Positions 8,348 through 16,080 of a DNA stretch of 33,384 nucleotides are shown here, one piece after another; the stretch's first letter is position 1, and each line of letters begins with the position of its first letter. The translations under genes were made by a program, and so were the position numbers. Under the pieces are notes generated by a model. That model had not been told where the DNA came from. It saw only the letters and a program-made list of their open reading frames with translations, and did not search any database. Source of the stretch: Cellvibrionaceae bacterium (lineage in GTDB: Bacteria > Pseudomonadota > Gammaproteobacteria > Pseudomonadales > Cellvibrionaceae); assembly GCA_002707785.1 (NCBI GenBank), contig PANW01000077.1:1-33384 (forward strand), written 5' to 3'.

Positions 8348-9265
8348 TTAGGTTCCGCTACTGAGATTGACATCTGGCGCACCTAATCCTTTGGCCAGTA
8401 GATCAAATACTCGACGCACCCGACGGCTGGTTCGCAGTTCACGGTGGCACACCAACCACATGGGCAGGGTAAGTAGCGGACCAAGCGATTTATAAACTCG
8501 GCGTAACTGTGGTTCTTCATCGCCAATATCTTCGGGGAAAATGGCAATGGCCGAGCCTTGTTTGGCCAGCTCCCACTGAAGCAGTTGAAACGGGCAGGTG
8601 ATGGGGAAGTGGCTTTCGTCGACTTCGATGCCCTTTGCTTGCAATGCATCTATGAGCATTTTGGTGTGATCGAACCCCACAAAACTGACCTCTTCTAATT
8701 GCTTTGGATCTTCAATCAACCGACGCGAAGAGAAGTAATCACGCGCGCCATAAGCCCAAATATTGATGTCTTTTATCTTGCGTGCGATCAGGTCGGGTTG
8801 GGTGGGTTGAAAGCTGCGAATGGCGATGTCGGCTTCTCGCCGTTTCAGGTCGCTGACTTGATTGGAGACCACAATCTCTATGTTGATGCCGGGTTCGAGT
8901 GTCCGCAGGGTTTGGATAATAGCGGGGAGTCGGAAGGTCGCGTCTATCTCGCTAGCGGCAATACAGATGTTTCCCTCGAGTGCTTGAGATTGGCCGGTGG
9001 CACTGAGGGAGAATTGACTGGCAGCTTCTCCCATGGCTCGTACATGGGCCAAGAGTTCTATACCGCTTTGGGTTAAGGCTAAACCGCCTTTGAGTCGTTC
9101 AAACAGGGCGACGCCAAGCTCCTCCTCTAAAGCGGCCACCTGACGACTGAGAGTCGGTTGTGTCATCTCCAGCGCGCGCGCTGCGGCGGATAAAGAGCCC
9201 TCTTCGGCGGTGACGAGGAAGGCTCGAGCACGATTCCAATCAAATTTTACAGCGGTCCAATCCAT
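8348..9265 (-). CDS. LysR-family transcriptional regulator
   Basis: A 305-residue regulator. The winged helix-turn-helix lies at about residues 12-70 (FLVTAEEGSLSAAARALEMTQPTLSRQVAALEEELGVALFER in sense), followed by the periplasmic-binding-like effector domain (GNICIAASEIDATFRLPAII...). It is transcribed away from the oxidoreductase gene at 9458, the classic LysR arrangement in which the regulator controls itself and the divergent gene from a shared site. A T-N11-A dyad at 9321-9337 is the candidate site. The inducer is unknown, perhaps a reactive carbonyl or quinone handled by the neighbouring enzyme. Confidence 0.9.
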   Translation of the reverse strand: MDWTAVKFDWNRARAFLVTAEEGSLSAAARALEMTQPTLSRQVAALEEELGVALFERLKGGLALTQSGIELLAHVRAMGEAASQFSLSATGQSQALEGNICIAASEIDATFRLPAIIQTLRTLEPGINIEIVVSNQVSDLKRREADIAIRSFQPTQPDLIARKIKDINIWAYGARDYFSSRRLIEDPKQLEEVSFVGFDHTKMLIDALQAKGIEVDESHFPITCPFQLLQWELAKQGSAIAIFPEDIGDEEPQLRRVYKSLGPLLTLPMWLVCHRELRTSRRVRRVFDLLAKGLGAPDVNLSSGT

Positions 9266-9320
9266 TCTTTTTACTCTTACCGCGTCTGCGACGCTTATAA
9301 ATCTTGGTATACGTATTTGT

Positions 9321-9337
9321 ATTGATGGTATGTCAAT
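9321..9337. promoter_or_regulatory. Candidate LysR box between lysR and the oxidoreductase gene
   Basis: ATTGATGGTATGTCAAT is a dyad with ATTGA/TCAAT arms and contains the T-N11-A pattern of LysR boxes. It lies in the 192-bp divergent intergenic region. Binding is inferred. Confidence 0.4.
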
Positions 9338-9457
9338 AATGCTGATTTATCATCTTTTATTGCATGGGTAGAATTTTGCCGAAATGAATAGGGATTAGAT
9401 GGTATCGGGAGAAAATGAGTTGAGTGCATTGATAAAGTTAAAGAGGTTGGGAAATTC

Positions 9458-10438
9458 ATGCAGCTTGTAGAGTATTCGCGTTATGGAGGAGCCGAGGTGC
9501 TGGCCATGGCAACCGCAGAAAAACCAGTTCCCCATGATGATGAGATACTGATCCGAGTTCACGCCACTACGGTGACCAGCGGAGATCGTCTGGCGCGCAG
9601 CTTGGACATGCCACGAGGTTACGGTTGGTTGGGGCGTTTGGTGTTCGGTCTGCGCGGGCCGAGACAACCGATACTGGGTTCAGAGTTCTCAGGGGAGGTG
9701 GCGGCTGTCGGTACAAATGTGCGCGGTTTTTTGGAGGGCGATCGAGTGTTTGCCTTTCCGGGCGCGCGATTTGGAGGCTACGCCGAGTACGCATTGATGT
9801 CCCAGTATGGCGCCATTGCTCATATACCGACATCGCTCAGTTTCGAGCAGGCGGCAGCTCTGTCGTTTGGCGGCTGCACGGCGTTGAAGTTTCTGTCTGG
9901 TCTTGGCCAAGTACAGGTGAGGGATGAGGTGGCAATCATTGGTGCCAGTGGCGGTGTTGGTAGTGCCTGCGTGCAATTGGCAAACTACCTAGGGGCGAAG
10001 GTAACTGCGGTGTGCAGAGAGGAGCATTTCGAAAAACTCGCCGAGCTTGGCGCCTGTGACTTGTTAGATTCTGCCGAATTGAAGCGACAAGGCATGAGGA
10101 AAGGGCACTTCGATATTATTCTCGACACCAGTGGCAGTATCAGCTATCGACAGGCTGAACCATGGCTAAAGCACGGCGGCCAACTTTTGTTGGTGGCGGC
10201 GGACTTGGTGCAAGCGCTGACGATGTATCTAACACCCAAACGCAACGGAAAGACGGGGCGAGTGGGGTATGCATCGGAGCATGCGCAAGATCTGCAAACA
10301 TTGGCTCGTCTCGCTTCCACCAGAACTTTTATGCCTTGGATTGAACGACGCTACGCTTTTGATGAAATAACGCAAGCTCACCGCGACTACGACGAGAGTG
10401 GTAAACGCGGCAATTGGGTGGTGAATGTCAGGCCGTAA
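9458..10438 (+). CDS. Zinc-independent MDR oxidoreductase (quinone reductase-like)
   Basis: A 326-residue medium-chain dehydrogenase/reductase. The N-terminal GroES-like domain carries LGSEFSGEVAAVG and GDRVFAFPGARFGGYAEY. The Rossmann domain has the NADPH motif GASGGVGSACVQLA (about residues 165-178). The catalytic zinc ligands of alcohol dehydrogenases are missing, which places it with the quinone oxidoreductase/zeta-crystallin branch that reduces quinones or activated double bonds. GAGG lies about 10 nt before the ATG. The divergent LysR gene is the probable regulator. The exact substrate cannot be told from sequence. Confidence 0.87.
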   Translation: MQLVEYSRYGGAEVLAMATAEKPVPHDDEILIRVHATTVTSGDRLARSLDMPRGYGWLGRLVFGLRGPRQPILGSEFSGEVAAVGTNVRGFLEGDRVFAFPGARFGGYAEYALMSQYGAIAHIPTSLSFEQAAALSFGGCTALKFLSGLGQVQVRDEVAIIGASGGVGSACVQLANYLGAKVTAVCREEHFEKLAELGACDLLDSAELKRQGMRKGHFDIILDTSGSISYRQAEPWLKHGGQLLLVAADLVQALTMYLTPKRNGKTGRVGYASEHAQDLQTLARLASTRTFMPWIERRYAFDEITQAHRDYDESGKRGNWVVNVRP

Positions 10439-10486
10439 ACGGCGCAGAAAAAAGCAGGCGAACGATTGTTCTTAACGCAATTTGGG

Positions 10487-11023
10487 CTAATTCTTAACCG
10501 GTTTCTTTTGCAGTTTGCGTTGCAGCGTACGACGATGCATGCCGAGGGCGCGAGCGGTGGCTGAGATGTTGCCATCGTGATCGGCGAGTACTTTTTGAAT
10601 GTGTTCCCATTCCAATCGATTCACTGATGGTGGAGTGTCTTGAATATACACCTCACTGTCGCCTTCGGTTTTTTCGAAAGCTTGTTCGATGTCATTGGCA
10701 TCGGCCGGTTTACATAAGTACTGATTAGCGCCCAGCTTGATTGCTTCAACTGCGGTATTGATACTGGAGAATCCCGTCAACATCACGATGTTGAGTTGCG
10801 GGTGGATATCGAGTAATTCTGGAATTAGCGGCAAGCCGGATTCGTCGGCGATTTTGAGATCCAAAACGCAGCGATCGATAGGTGACTGACGGCAGTGTTC
10901 TAAAGCCTGAGCGCGATTGTGCGCTTCCAACACTTGATAACCGCGACGTTTAAAGGCGCGAGCTAATACTTGTGTGAGCACAGGGTCGTCGTCAATCAAC
11001 AGCAATGACAAGGGATCCTTCAC
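10487..11023 (-). CDS. regA: RegA/PrrA-type redox response regulator
   Basis: A 178-residue response regulator. The receiver domain has the acidic pair LLLIDDDP, the phosphorylation site Asp55 (CVLDLKIADESGLP) and the switch residues MLTGFSS and LCKPAD. The C-terminal Fis-type helix-turn-helix, GNISATARALGMHRRTLQRK, is nearly identical to that of RegA/PrrA/ActR/RoxR proteins. It overlaps the sensor gene regB by 4 nt, so the pair is translationally coupled. Family members control respiration, denitrification and carbon fixation according to redox state. Two sites fitting its family consensus occur in this window, upstream of the TonB receptor gene and of nosR. Confidence 0.9.
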   Translation of the reverse strand: MKDPLSLLLIDDDPVLTQVLARAFKRRGYQVLEAHNRAQALEHCRQSPIDRCVLDLKIADESGLPLIPELLDIHPQLNIVMLTGFSSINTAVEAIKLGANQYLCKPADANDIEQAFEKTEGDSEVYIQDTPPSVNRLEWEHIQKVLADHDGNISATARALGMHRRTLQRKLQKKPVKN

Positions 11024-12336
11024 GAGCGGGTCTCCGATGGGCTTGAATTGAGGTTAGGGCTTGGGTTGTCCAAGGGCAAGACTAAGGTGGTCAAGGTGCC
11101 GCCTGCGGGATGAGGCTTGAGTTCCAGTGAACCTTTGTAGCGCGAGATAGCCGCTTGAGTGAGAAATAAACCCAGCCCACGGCCCTCGCCTTTGTCGGTG
11201 ACAAAAGCCTTGCCCAAATTCTTCGCAACATCGGGATCAATACCCGGGCCGCGATCGTGGATGGTGAACAACAAACGCTGATGATCCCACTCCACGTGAA
11301 CGCAAATGTCGATGGGATTAGCGTCAGCGGCGTTATTGAGTAGATTGCTAATGGATTGCCCAATGGTGGGCTGCCAACGGATATCAAGATCGGGGCACTT
11401 CTCGTCAATGGTGATTTCGGCAATGACTTCTGGGCGCAGCAACAGCCAGTCGTCGATAATTTTTCGACAGTGTTTGCGGATTGCCAGTAAAGGAATAACC
11501 CCGTCTTTGAGTTCGCCTGCCTGTCGATTCAGTTGTTGCAAGGTACTGGTACAGTGAGAGATCTGATGATTCAGCAGCGTCAGATCGTCTGCCAGCTCTT
11601 GTGGCTGTTGATAATCGTTTTTCATTTCCGATAATAAGGTCTTGATGGTGGTCAGCGGCGTGCCTAAGTCATGAGCGGTACCTGCCGCCAGCGTTGCCAC
11701 GGCCATCAATTGATCATCGCGCAGTTGATCTTCGCGCAATTGTGCCAAGGTTTGATCTTGTTGGCGCAGTGAGTTTGCCATGCGCGTGACAAAAAAAGTG
11801 ATCAGCAACGCGCTGACTAAAAAGTTAATCCACATACCGATGGTGTGAGTGCTGATGGTGCGATTGCTTGTGCCACCATGATCGTGGTGAGGCGCAATTT
11901 CTGGCAGTGGTGTGTTGATAAAAAACAACAAGGTGTAGCAAAGCAGAGAAATTACCACCAGCGGCAGGGTCAGTCGCCAACTCAAGGTGGCGGCGGCAAT
12001 GCATAAGGGCACGAGGTAGTAAGAGACAAAGGGGTTGTCGGCACCCCCTGCAAAAAAGAGCAGTAGCGACAGCGCGATGATGTCGATCAACAATTGGCTG
12101 AAACACAACAGTTGCGAGCTGTGGGAGGATAACCGCAGATGCACAAGCATGACCAAATTAACCACCGTCAAAGCCGAAACAATCCACAGCATACTGCGAT
12201 AGGGTAGCTCTAATTGTTGCTGCCAATAACACACTGCCAAGGTCATACAGGTGGCCAGTAGAAAAAAGCCGCGAATAATAAGAAGGCGTCGTAGATTGTC
12301 TTGCGGGGCCGAGGTGGCCAAGGAAAAAGTCGTCAT
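11020..12336 (-). CDS. regB: RegB/PrrB-type redox sensor histidine kinase
   Basis: A 438-residue kinase with six predicted N-terminal transmembrane helices. The quinone-sensing heptapeptide GGADNPF (residues 97-103) matches the RegB motif GGxxNPF. The phosphorylated histidine is His222 in AAGTAHDLGTPLTT. Cys262, exactly 40 residues later, matches the spacing of RegB His225 and redox-active Cys265. The N box (SNLLNNAADA) and the G1 and G2 boxes (DRGPGIDPD, GEGRGLGL) are intact. A histidine-rich loop (PHHDHGG) lies between the last two membrane helices. It should sense the ubiquinone pool and thiol redox state and phosphorylate RegA. No SenC/PrrC gene is adjacent. Confidence 0.93.
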   Translation of the reverse strand: MTTFSLATSAPQDNLRRLLIIRGFFLLATCMTLAVCYWQQQLELPYRSMLWIVSALTVVNLVMLVHLRLSSHSSQLLCFSQLLIDIIALSLLLFFAGGADNPFVSYYLVPLCIAAATLSWRLTLPLVVISLLCYTLLFFINTPLPEIAPHHDHGGTSNRTISTHTIGMWINFLVSALLITFFVTRMANSLRQQDQTLAQLREDQLRDDQLMAVATLAAGTAHDLGTPLTTIKTLLSEMKNDYQQPQELADDLTLLNHQISHCTSTLQQLNRQAGELKDGVIPLLAIRKHCRKIIDDWLLLRPEVIAEITIDEKCPDLDIRWQPTIGQSISNLLNNAADANPIDICVHVEWDHQRLLFTIHDRGPGIDPDVAKNLGKAFVTDKGEGRGLGLFLTQAAISRYKGSLELKPHPAGGTLTTLVLPLDNPSPNLNSSPSETRS

Positions 12337-12392
12337 TGGGTGATCATAGGTGAGTTATGGGCAATAGACTAGAGTGTCTGATCGTCAATCCA

Positions 12393-12455
12393 GCAAGGAG
12401 CCACGAGAAGTCTTGGGCTCCCTGCTGATTGGCTCTCAATTTCGCTGTAAGAGCC
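12393..12455. terminator. Two tandem hairpins after the TonB receptor gene
   Basis: GCAAGGAGCC (12393-12402) pairs with GGCTCCCTGC (12416-12425) with one mismatch. GGCTCT (12431-12436) pairs with AGAGCC (12450-12455). The region lies between the TonB receptor stop and the regB start, both on the minus strand. T-tracts are weak. The two hairpins share GGCTC/GAGCC cores, so alternative pairings are possible, which would allow attenuation between receptor and regB. That is speculative. Confidence 0.4.
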
Positions 12456-12472
12456 CTTAATACTAGTAACCC

Positions 12473-14632
12473 TTAGAATTTATAGGTGACGCCCACTCGT
12501 GCGCTGCGACCTGTGCCGTAGAGGCGCTCGCCAACAGCGATGTCCTCATTGCCCATCACTCGATTGTAACCGGCGAGATGCTCTTGATAACGTTTGTCGG
12601 TGAGGTTGTCGACACCGGCGCGGAGCTGCAGGGTATCCGTCACCTGATAGTTGGCGGCCAAGTGCAACAATCCGTAACCGCTGGTTTCGGCTTCACTGTT
12701 GTACTCGGAAACCTTGTTTTGTTCAGCAAACAGCTCGTTAATGAGCTCGACTCGCCATTGATCGGCTTGATATGTCACGCTCAAGCGATGATTGAGTGGA
12801 GCAATACGGTAGAGATCATCGCTCTCGTCCGTGCGTTTACCGCGGGCGTAACTGAGATTGCCTGCCAGCGACCACTGCTGATTAAACTGCAGCGCATAGC
12901 TGACTTCGGCACCGTAGAGTTTGGCATCAACATTGTTGTATTGCAGAGGCGGATTACCGCTGCTCATCATGTTGGCAAACATGGCGATGGCATTGTCCAC
13001 CATCATCACGCCGGAGGCTTCGTAAGGGGTGCCCTGAATATAATCGTCAATGTCTTTGTAAAAAGCCTGCACCGACAGCGCCAGGATTTCAGTTTGATAA
13101 TCAACGCCTAGGTTGAGCTCATTGGCGGTTTCGCTATCCAGATCGAAGTTACCAATGTAGGTATGACCGTCGGCTAAGCCTCCGGTAGCTTGCATGGGTA
13201 ACCACAAATAGCGCTCTTGGTACGAAGGCGCGCGCTGCTTCGAAGACAAACTGGCATTGAGCGTGGTTTGTTCATTCAATTGATAGCCTAACTTCAACAC
13301 TAGGTCATGATTGTTGTAGGTCTCAGAGCGATCGCCATTGTTAAAGTTGGTCGCCAGCACTCCGGCCATGGTGGTCATCATGGTCATGTTCATCATGCCA
13401 TTGCTGCCCATGCCCAAAAACGCATCGACTTCTTCGGAGTCCATTTTCACTCGGTTAGCTCGCGCGCCTATCTCCCAGCTAAAGTCGCCATTGCGCTGGC
13501 GGTATTCGGCAAAAACGCCGCTGATTTCGCGGTTGGCGTCATTGAAGTTTTGAATCGAAAAAGCGGCCATGTCGGGATTGGTGACTTCGGCGCTGTGGGT
13601 GCTGTCGGAATAGTCGACACCCAAATTCCATTCACCTTGCTCTGTGGGCAGAGTGAGTTGCAGTTTGTGTGCTATTTGATCGCCGTCGGCGAGGGTTTCA
13701 CGGGGGCCCATCATCGGAGTCGGGCGCAGGGTGAAATTATCCATGCTGTGGAAAATATCGGAGTAGCTGGTGTTCCAGCGCAGAGTGGCTTCGCCGATTT
13801 TGGTCACTAAATCGGCGCTGGCAATGTCGCTGTCAATGGCAGAGATATCCATCGCCAATGCCGGTGTGCCCGCGAGGCCTGTATTGTTTTTACCCACTTT
13901 CAAATTAACTTGCGTGTCGCCCTGTTTGAAGCCGTAAAACACATCGTGGCGGCGGCGCTCAAATTCGGTAGCGTCCAGATCACCGTCGGCAAATTCACCG
14001 TCGTCGCCATTGTCGTAGCTGGTGCTAAAACCCATTTTATGAGTTTGGTTGGCACCGATGACTTGCAAGCTAGAGCTGCTGCCTTGATTGTGCTCGGTCC
14101 AATCACTGTGAATTCGGCTCTGCAGTTCGAACGCTTCGCTCTCGGTGAATTCACCTTGATAGCTGGTGGCCTGAATGTGGCCGCCCAGAGTTTCCTGGCC
14201 GCGGCTTACCGAGGCCGCGCCGCGATTCACTTCCAGTGAGTCGAGCAGGGCTGCGGGTATGTAAGACAGCGGTGCGTCCATGGCGTTGGGGCCACCGGTG
14301 ACAATGCTGGCAGAATCAATACTGACATTCAGTCGATCGCCAAATAGACCGCGATACTGGGCAATACCGGTGAGTGCACCGTTACGGTTTACGGCAGCAC
14401 CTGGGATAACTTTTAGTGCTTCCGCCGTGTCTGCACGGTGGAGGTCTTCACTGCTGATGGCGTGTTCAACGGTCAGTGGCCACGGGCTCTCTTCTACGGA
14501 CACTTCGGGCATGTGTTCAGCGCTGGCTTGATGGGCCAAGGCAATGCCGGCGGCCAGTAAACAACGCTGTAAATAGTGCGTTGGACGACGTTCAGAGGAA
14601 GGGGTAAAACGCGAGTCGGCAGTGGTCGACAT
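12473..14632 (-). CDS. TonB-dependent outer-membrane copper receptor, OprC/NosA-like
   Basis: A 719-residue receptor from the ATG at 14632; GGAGAG lies about 7 nt upstream. A longer frame to 14740 would cross the upstream operator and is unlikely. The signal peptide ends near ASA38, the plug spans roughly residues 55-155, and the beta-barrel ends in the outer-membrane signature GVTYKF. The plug segment GGPNAMDAPLSYI aligns with the copper-binding region of OprC (CPNRMDAPTSYI), keeping the methionine but lacking the cysteine. The extracellular loops are rich in methionine (GMGSNGMMNMTMMTTM, PTPMMGP), as expected for a copper ligand. OprC/NosA proteins supply copper for N2O reductase. The nos cluster in this window and the shared operator fit that role. 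Confidence 0.85.
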   Translation of the reverse strand: MSTTADSRFTPSSERRPTHYLQRCLLAAGIALAHQASAEHMPEVSVEESPWPLTVEHAISSEDLHRADTAEALKVIPGAAVNRNGALTGIAQYRGLFGDRLNVSIDSASIVTGGPNAMDAPLSYIPAALLDSLEVNRGAASVSRGQETLGGHIQATSYQGEFTESEAFELQSRIHSDWTEHNQGSSSSLQVIGANQTHKMGFSTSYDNGDDGEFADGDLDATEFERRRHDVFYGFKQGDTQVNLKVGKNNTGLAGTPALAMDISAIDSDIASADLVTKIGEATLRWNTSYSDIFHSMDNFTLRPTPMMGPRETLADGDQIAHKLQLTLPTEQGEWNLGVDYSDSTHSAEVTNPDMAAFSIQNFNDANREISGVFAEYRQRNGDFSWEIGARANRVKMDSEEVDAFLGMGSNGMMNMTMMTTMAGVLATNFNNGDRSETYNNHDLVLKLGYQLNEQTTLNASLSSKQRAPSYQERYLWLPMQATGGLADGHTYIGNFDLDSETANELNLGVDYQTEILALSVQAFYKDIDDYIQGTPYEASGVMMVDNAIAMFANMMSSGNPPLQYNNVDAKLYGAEVSYALQFNQQWSLAGNLSYARGKRTDESDDLYRIAPLNHRLSVTYQADQWRVELINELFAEQNKVSEYNSEAETSGYGLLHLAANYQVTDTLQLRAGVDNLTDKRYQEHLAGYNRVMGNEDIAVGERLYGTGRSARVGVTYKF

Positions 14633-14694
14633 CAGGGGCTCTCCATAGACTATTTTATCCCTCCCATAATAAAGAATATGTGCAGTGCAAGGGA

Positions 14695-14711
14695 TGCGAC
14701 ATGTTGTCGCA
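14695..14711. promoter_or_regulatory. RegA/PrrA-type operator upstream of the TonB receptor gene
   Basis: TGCGACATGTTGTCGCA is a palindrome with perfect 6-bp arms and a 5-bp spacer. It fits the published RegA/PrrA consensus GCGNC-Nx-GNCGC. It lies 63 bp upstream of the receptor start, and a site with the same arms and spacing occurs upstream of nosR at 32015-32031. The right half is also part of the attL repeat of the integrated element. Confidence 0.6.
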
Positions 14712-14713
14712 CC
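14700..14713 (+). repeat. attL core repeat
   Basis: CATGTTGTCGCACC is identical to 21159-21172 in the same orientation, and the flanking bases differ on both sides. This copy lies inside the complete palindrome TGCGAC-N5-GTCGCA; the right copy retains only one palindrome arm. The left flank is therefore probably the host side of the original attachment site. Confidence 0.65.
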
Positions 14714-14794
14714 TAAATGTATAGGATCGCTGGAGAACACGTCATATAGAGGCTTTTAGGGCGTTTTAGGGCTATTGGGCTCCAATAGGGACTG

Positions 14795-14815
14795 CCAATA
14801 GTGACGTCACTATTG
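14795..14815. repeat. 20-bp perfect palindrome, candidate integrase arm or regulator site
   Basis: CAATAGTGACGTCACTATTG (14796-14815) is a perfect palindrome. Together with the preceding C, it shares the 15-mer CCAATAGTGACGTCA with 21084-21098 at the other end of the element, in direct orientation. It probably binds integrase or an excision factor at both ends. Confidence 0.55.
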
Positions 14816-14837
14816 CTCGATTAATCTTTGCTTTGGT

Positions 14838-15002
14838 TTATTTCTTGATCAAGACGCAGGTTCCATCTGCAACGATCAGTGTTATTTCACCTAACATCGG
14901 GTGATCGCCTTCGTAGAAATCCGTAGCTCCAGTGTCGATGTGACTATCGACGCTTAGACAGCTCAAAATATGAAGGCCCTTTTCAAAACTTATTTCTCTC
15001 AA
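14838..15002 (-). CDS. Small hypothetical protein, TTG start
   Basis: A 54-residue frame near the left end of the element. TTG at 15002 is the only available start codon, and GGAG lies 8 nt upstream of it. The product begins MREISFEKGLHIL and ends with GTCVLIKK. It has a mixed, protein-like composition, two cysteines and no signal peptide. I recognise no family. It could be the remains of a longer gene, but the ribosome site argues for expression. Confidence 0.4.
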   Translation of the reverse strand: MREISFEKGLHILSCLSVDSHIDTGATDFYEGDHPMLGEITLIVADGTCVLIKK

Positions 15003-15250
15003 GATCTCATCTCCGTAGATTGCGTTTCATTTTAAAAGACAGGCATCGGGTGGCCCTTTTTTAGAAGTAACAGAACCACTATCGCTTCGTCAAATAGAAG
15101 TCCGCTCCCCTATAGAAAAGGAAGGTGCGAGGGTAGATAGCTGGTTTATTCGCGGCTAATGGAAAATCATTAATGCTGGAAGCGAAAGAGGCGTATCGAG
15201 TAGTGGGTTTACCGCATAAGTTTATTTATCTCGAGACCATTGTGTAATGT

Positions 15251-15991
15251 CTAGGAGTTAGCCCCTCCGGTTCTTACCTCTTCCCAGTATGACTCTGCGA
15301 GTCCCCTAAGCTCCCGACTAACTGCAAAATCACGTAGTCTGTAAACCTTGCTCTTGTGGCAATATGAGGCCCAGCCCCGTGATACAGGTTTCTCTGGACC
15401 TTCCGAGTTCCTTTGAAAGCCGCTCTTTATTTTGGTTCTTGTGGAGCTCTTACGTTTGTATTTTTTGTTGAGCGAGCCACCAATGGTTTTTTCCAGAAAA
15501 GCCAAGTGGAAGTCGCTGGTGAGCGAATCGGGAACGACTAAAGTTCCGTGTAGGTGTAGGCGGTTTTTGGCGTTATTAGTTTGCTCTGGCGTGAAAAAAA
15601 ATAGGATAGGAAAGTCAACGTATCCATGTGCTTTCAGAAAGGATTGAAATTGCTTTCTGATCACCGAGCGAGGGTACTCTAAGCTTTCTTTGGTGAGTAT
15701 TGCTTTCGTTGCGCTCTCAGTTAGGTTTATCGTCAGCGCGACGGTAGTTCCTTCGCCTGAGAAGAACCAGCAATCGTGAAATGCTTGTATCTTCTGCGAG
15801 CTAGAAGCATCTCTCCATTGAAGAAGCTGTTTTCCATAATCTGTATATACGAGAACGCCGTCATTTGATTTGACTGCGAGCCTTAAGGTTACTGGGCTTA
15901 GGCTCTTTTTGGATCTTGTGTTTTTTCGGGTTTTTGCTGAAGTCTTATCGTTTGTATTGGGCGCGACATTCGAGAGTGTTTTAGGTGCCAT
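15251..15991 (-). CDS. Putative HUH-type replication or relaxase-like endonuclease
   Basis: A 246-residue protein with a lysine-rich, disordered N-terminus (residues 1-32). Three elements occur in the order found in HUH nucleases: a beta-strand TVALTINLTE (about 83-92) as motif 1, HLH at 146-148 in NRLHLHGTLVVP as the metal-binding motif 2, and Tyr210-x-x-Lys213 in GWASYCHKSK as the catalytic motif 3. Rolling-circle initiators and the G2P-like proteins of filamentous phages share this pattern. Overall I do not recognise the family, so the function rests on motifs. It lacks a good Shine-Dalgarno sequence, and a terminator separates it from the gene upstream. Confidence 0.5.
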   Translation of the reverse strand: MAPKTLSNVAPNTNDKTSAKTRKNTRSKKSLSPVTLRLAVKSNDGVLVYTDYGKQLLQWRDASSSQKIQAFHDCWFFSGEGTTVALTINLTESATKAILTKESLEYPRSVIRKQFQSFLKAHGYVDFPILFFFTPEQTNNAKNRLHLHGTLVVPDSLTSDFHLAFLEKTIGGSLNKKYKRKSSTRTKIKSGFQRNSEGPEKPVSRGWASYCHKSKVYRLRDFAVSRELRGLAESYWEEVRTGGANS

Positions 15992-16026
15992 TGGCGTGCT
16001 ACAATCTATTGGTGAGTTAAATGAAT

Positions 16027-16066
16027 AAAACCCCGTAGCGACTGCAATCGCTTTGATCGGGGTTTT
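16027..16066. terminator. Strong bidirectional terminator
   Basis: AAAACCCCG (16027-16035) pairs with CGGGGTTTT (16058-16066), and an inner stem AGCGA/TCGCT (16037-16041, 16048-16052) extends the hairpin. Read on the minus strand, CGGGGTTTTATT ends the transcript of the 16081-16419 gene. On the plus strand TTTTATTTT follows as well. Confidence 0.85.
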
Positions 16067-16080
16067 ATTTTGCCTGAATC

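Noticed and set aside
12578-13111. Long plus-strand frame opposite the TonB receptor gene
   Set aside because: It is an antisense shadow of a well-supported gene; the receptor on the minus strand explains the open frame.
14796-14815. The inner CCAATAGTGACGTCA repeat as the att core
   Set aside because: Both copies lie inside a second, outer direct repeat, and the sequence is palindromic with extra half-sites, which fits arm sites better. It remains the main alternative for the crossover site.
15160-15246. Short plus-strand frame ending LPHKFIYLETIV near the left end of the element
   Set aside because: Only about 24 codons from its ATG and no ribosome site. It may be a fragment, but nothing supports expression.
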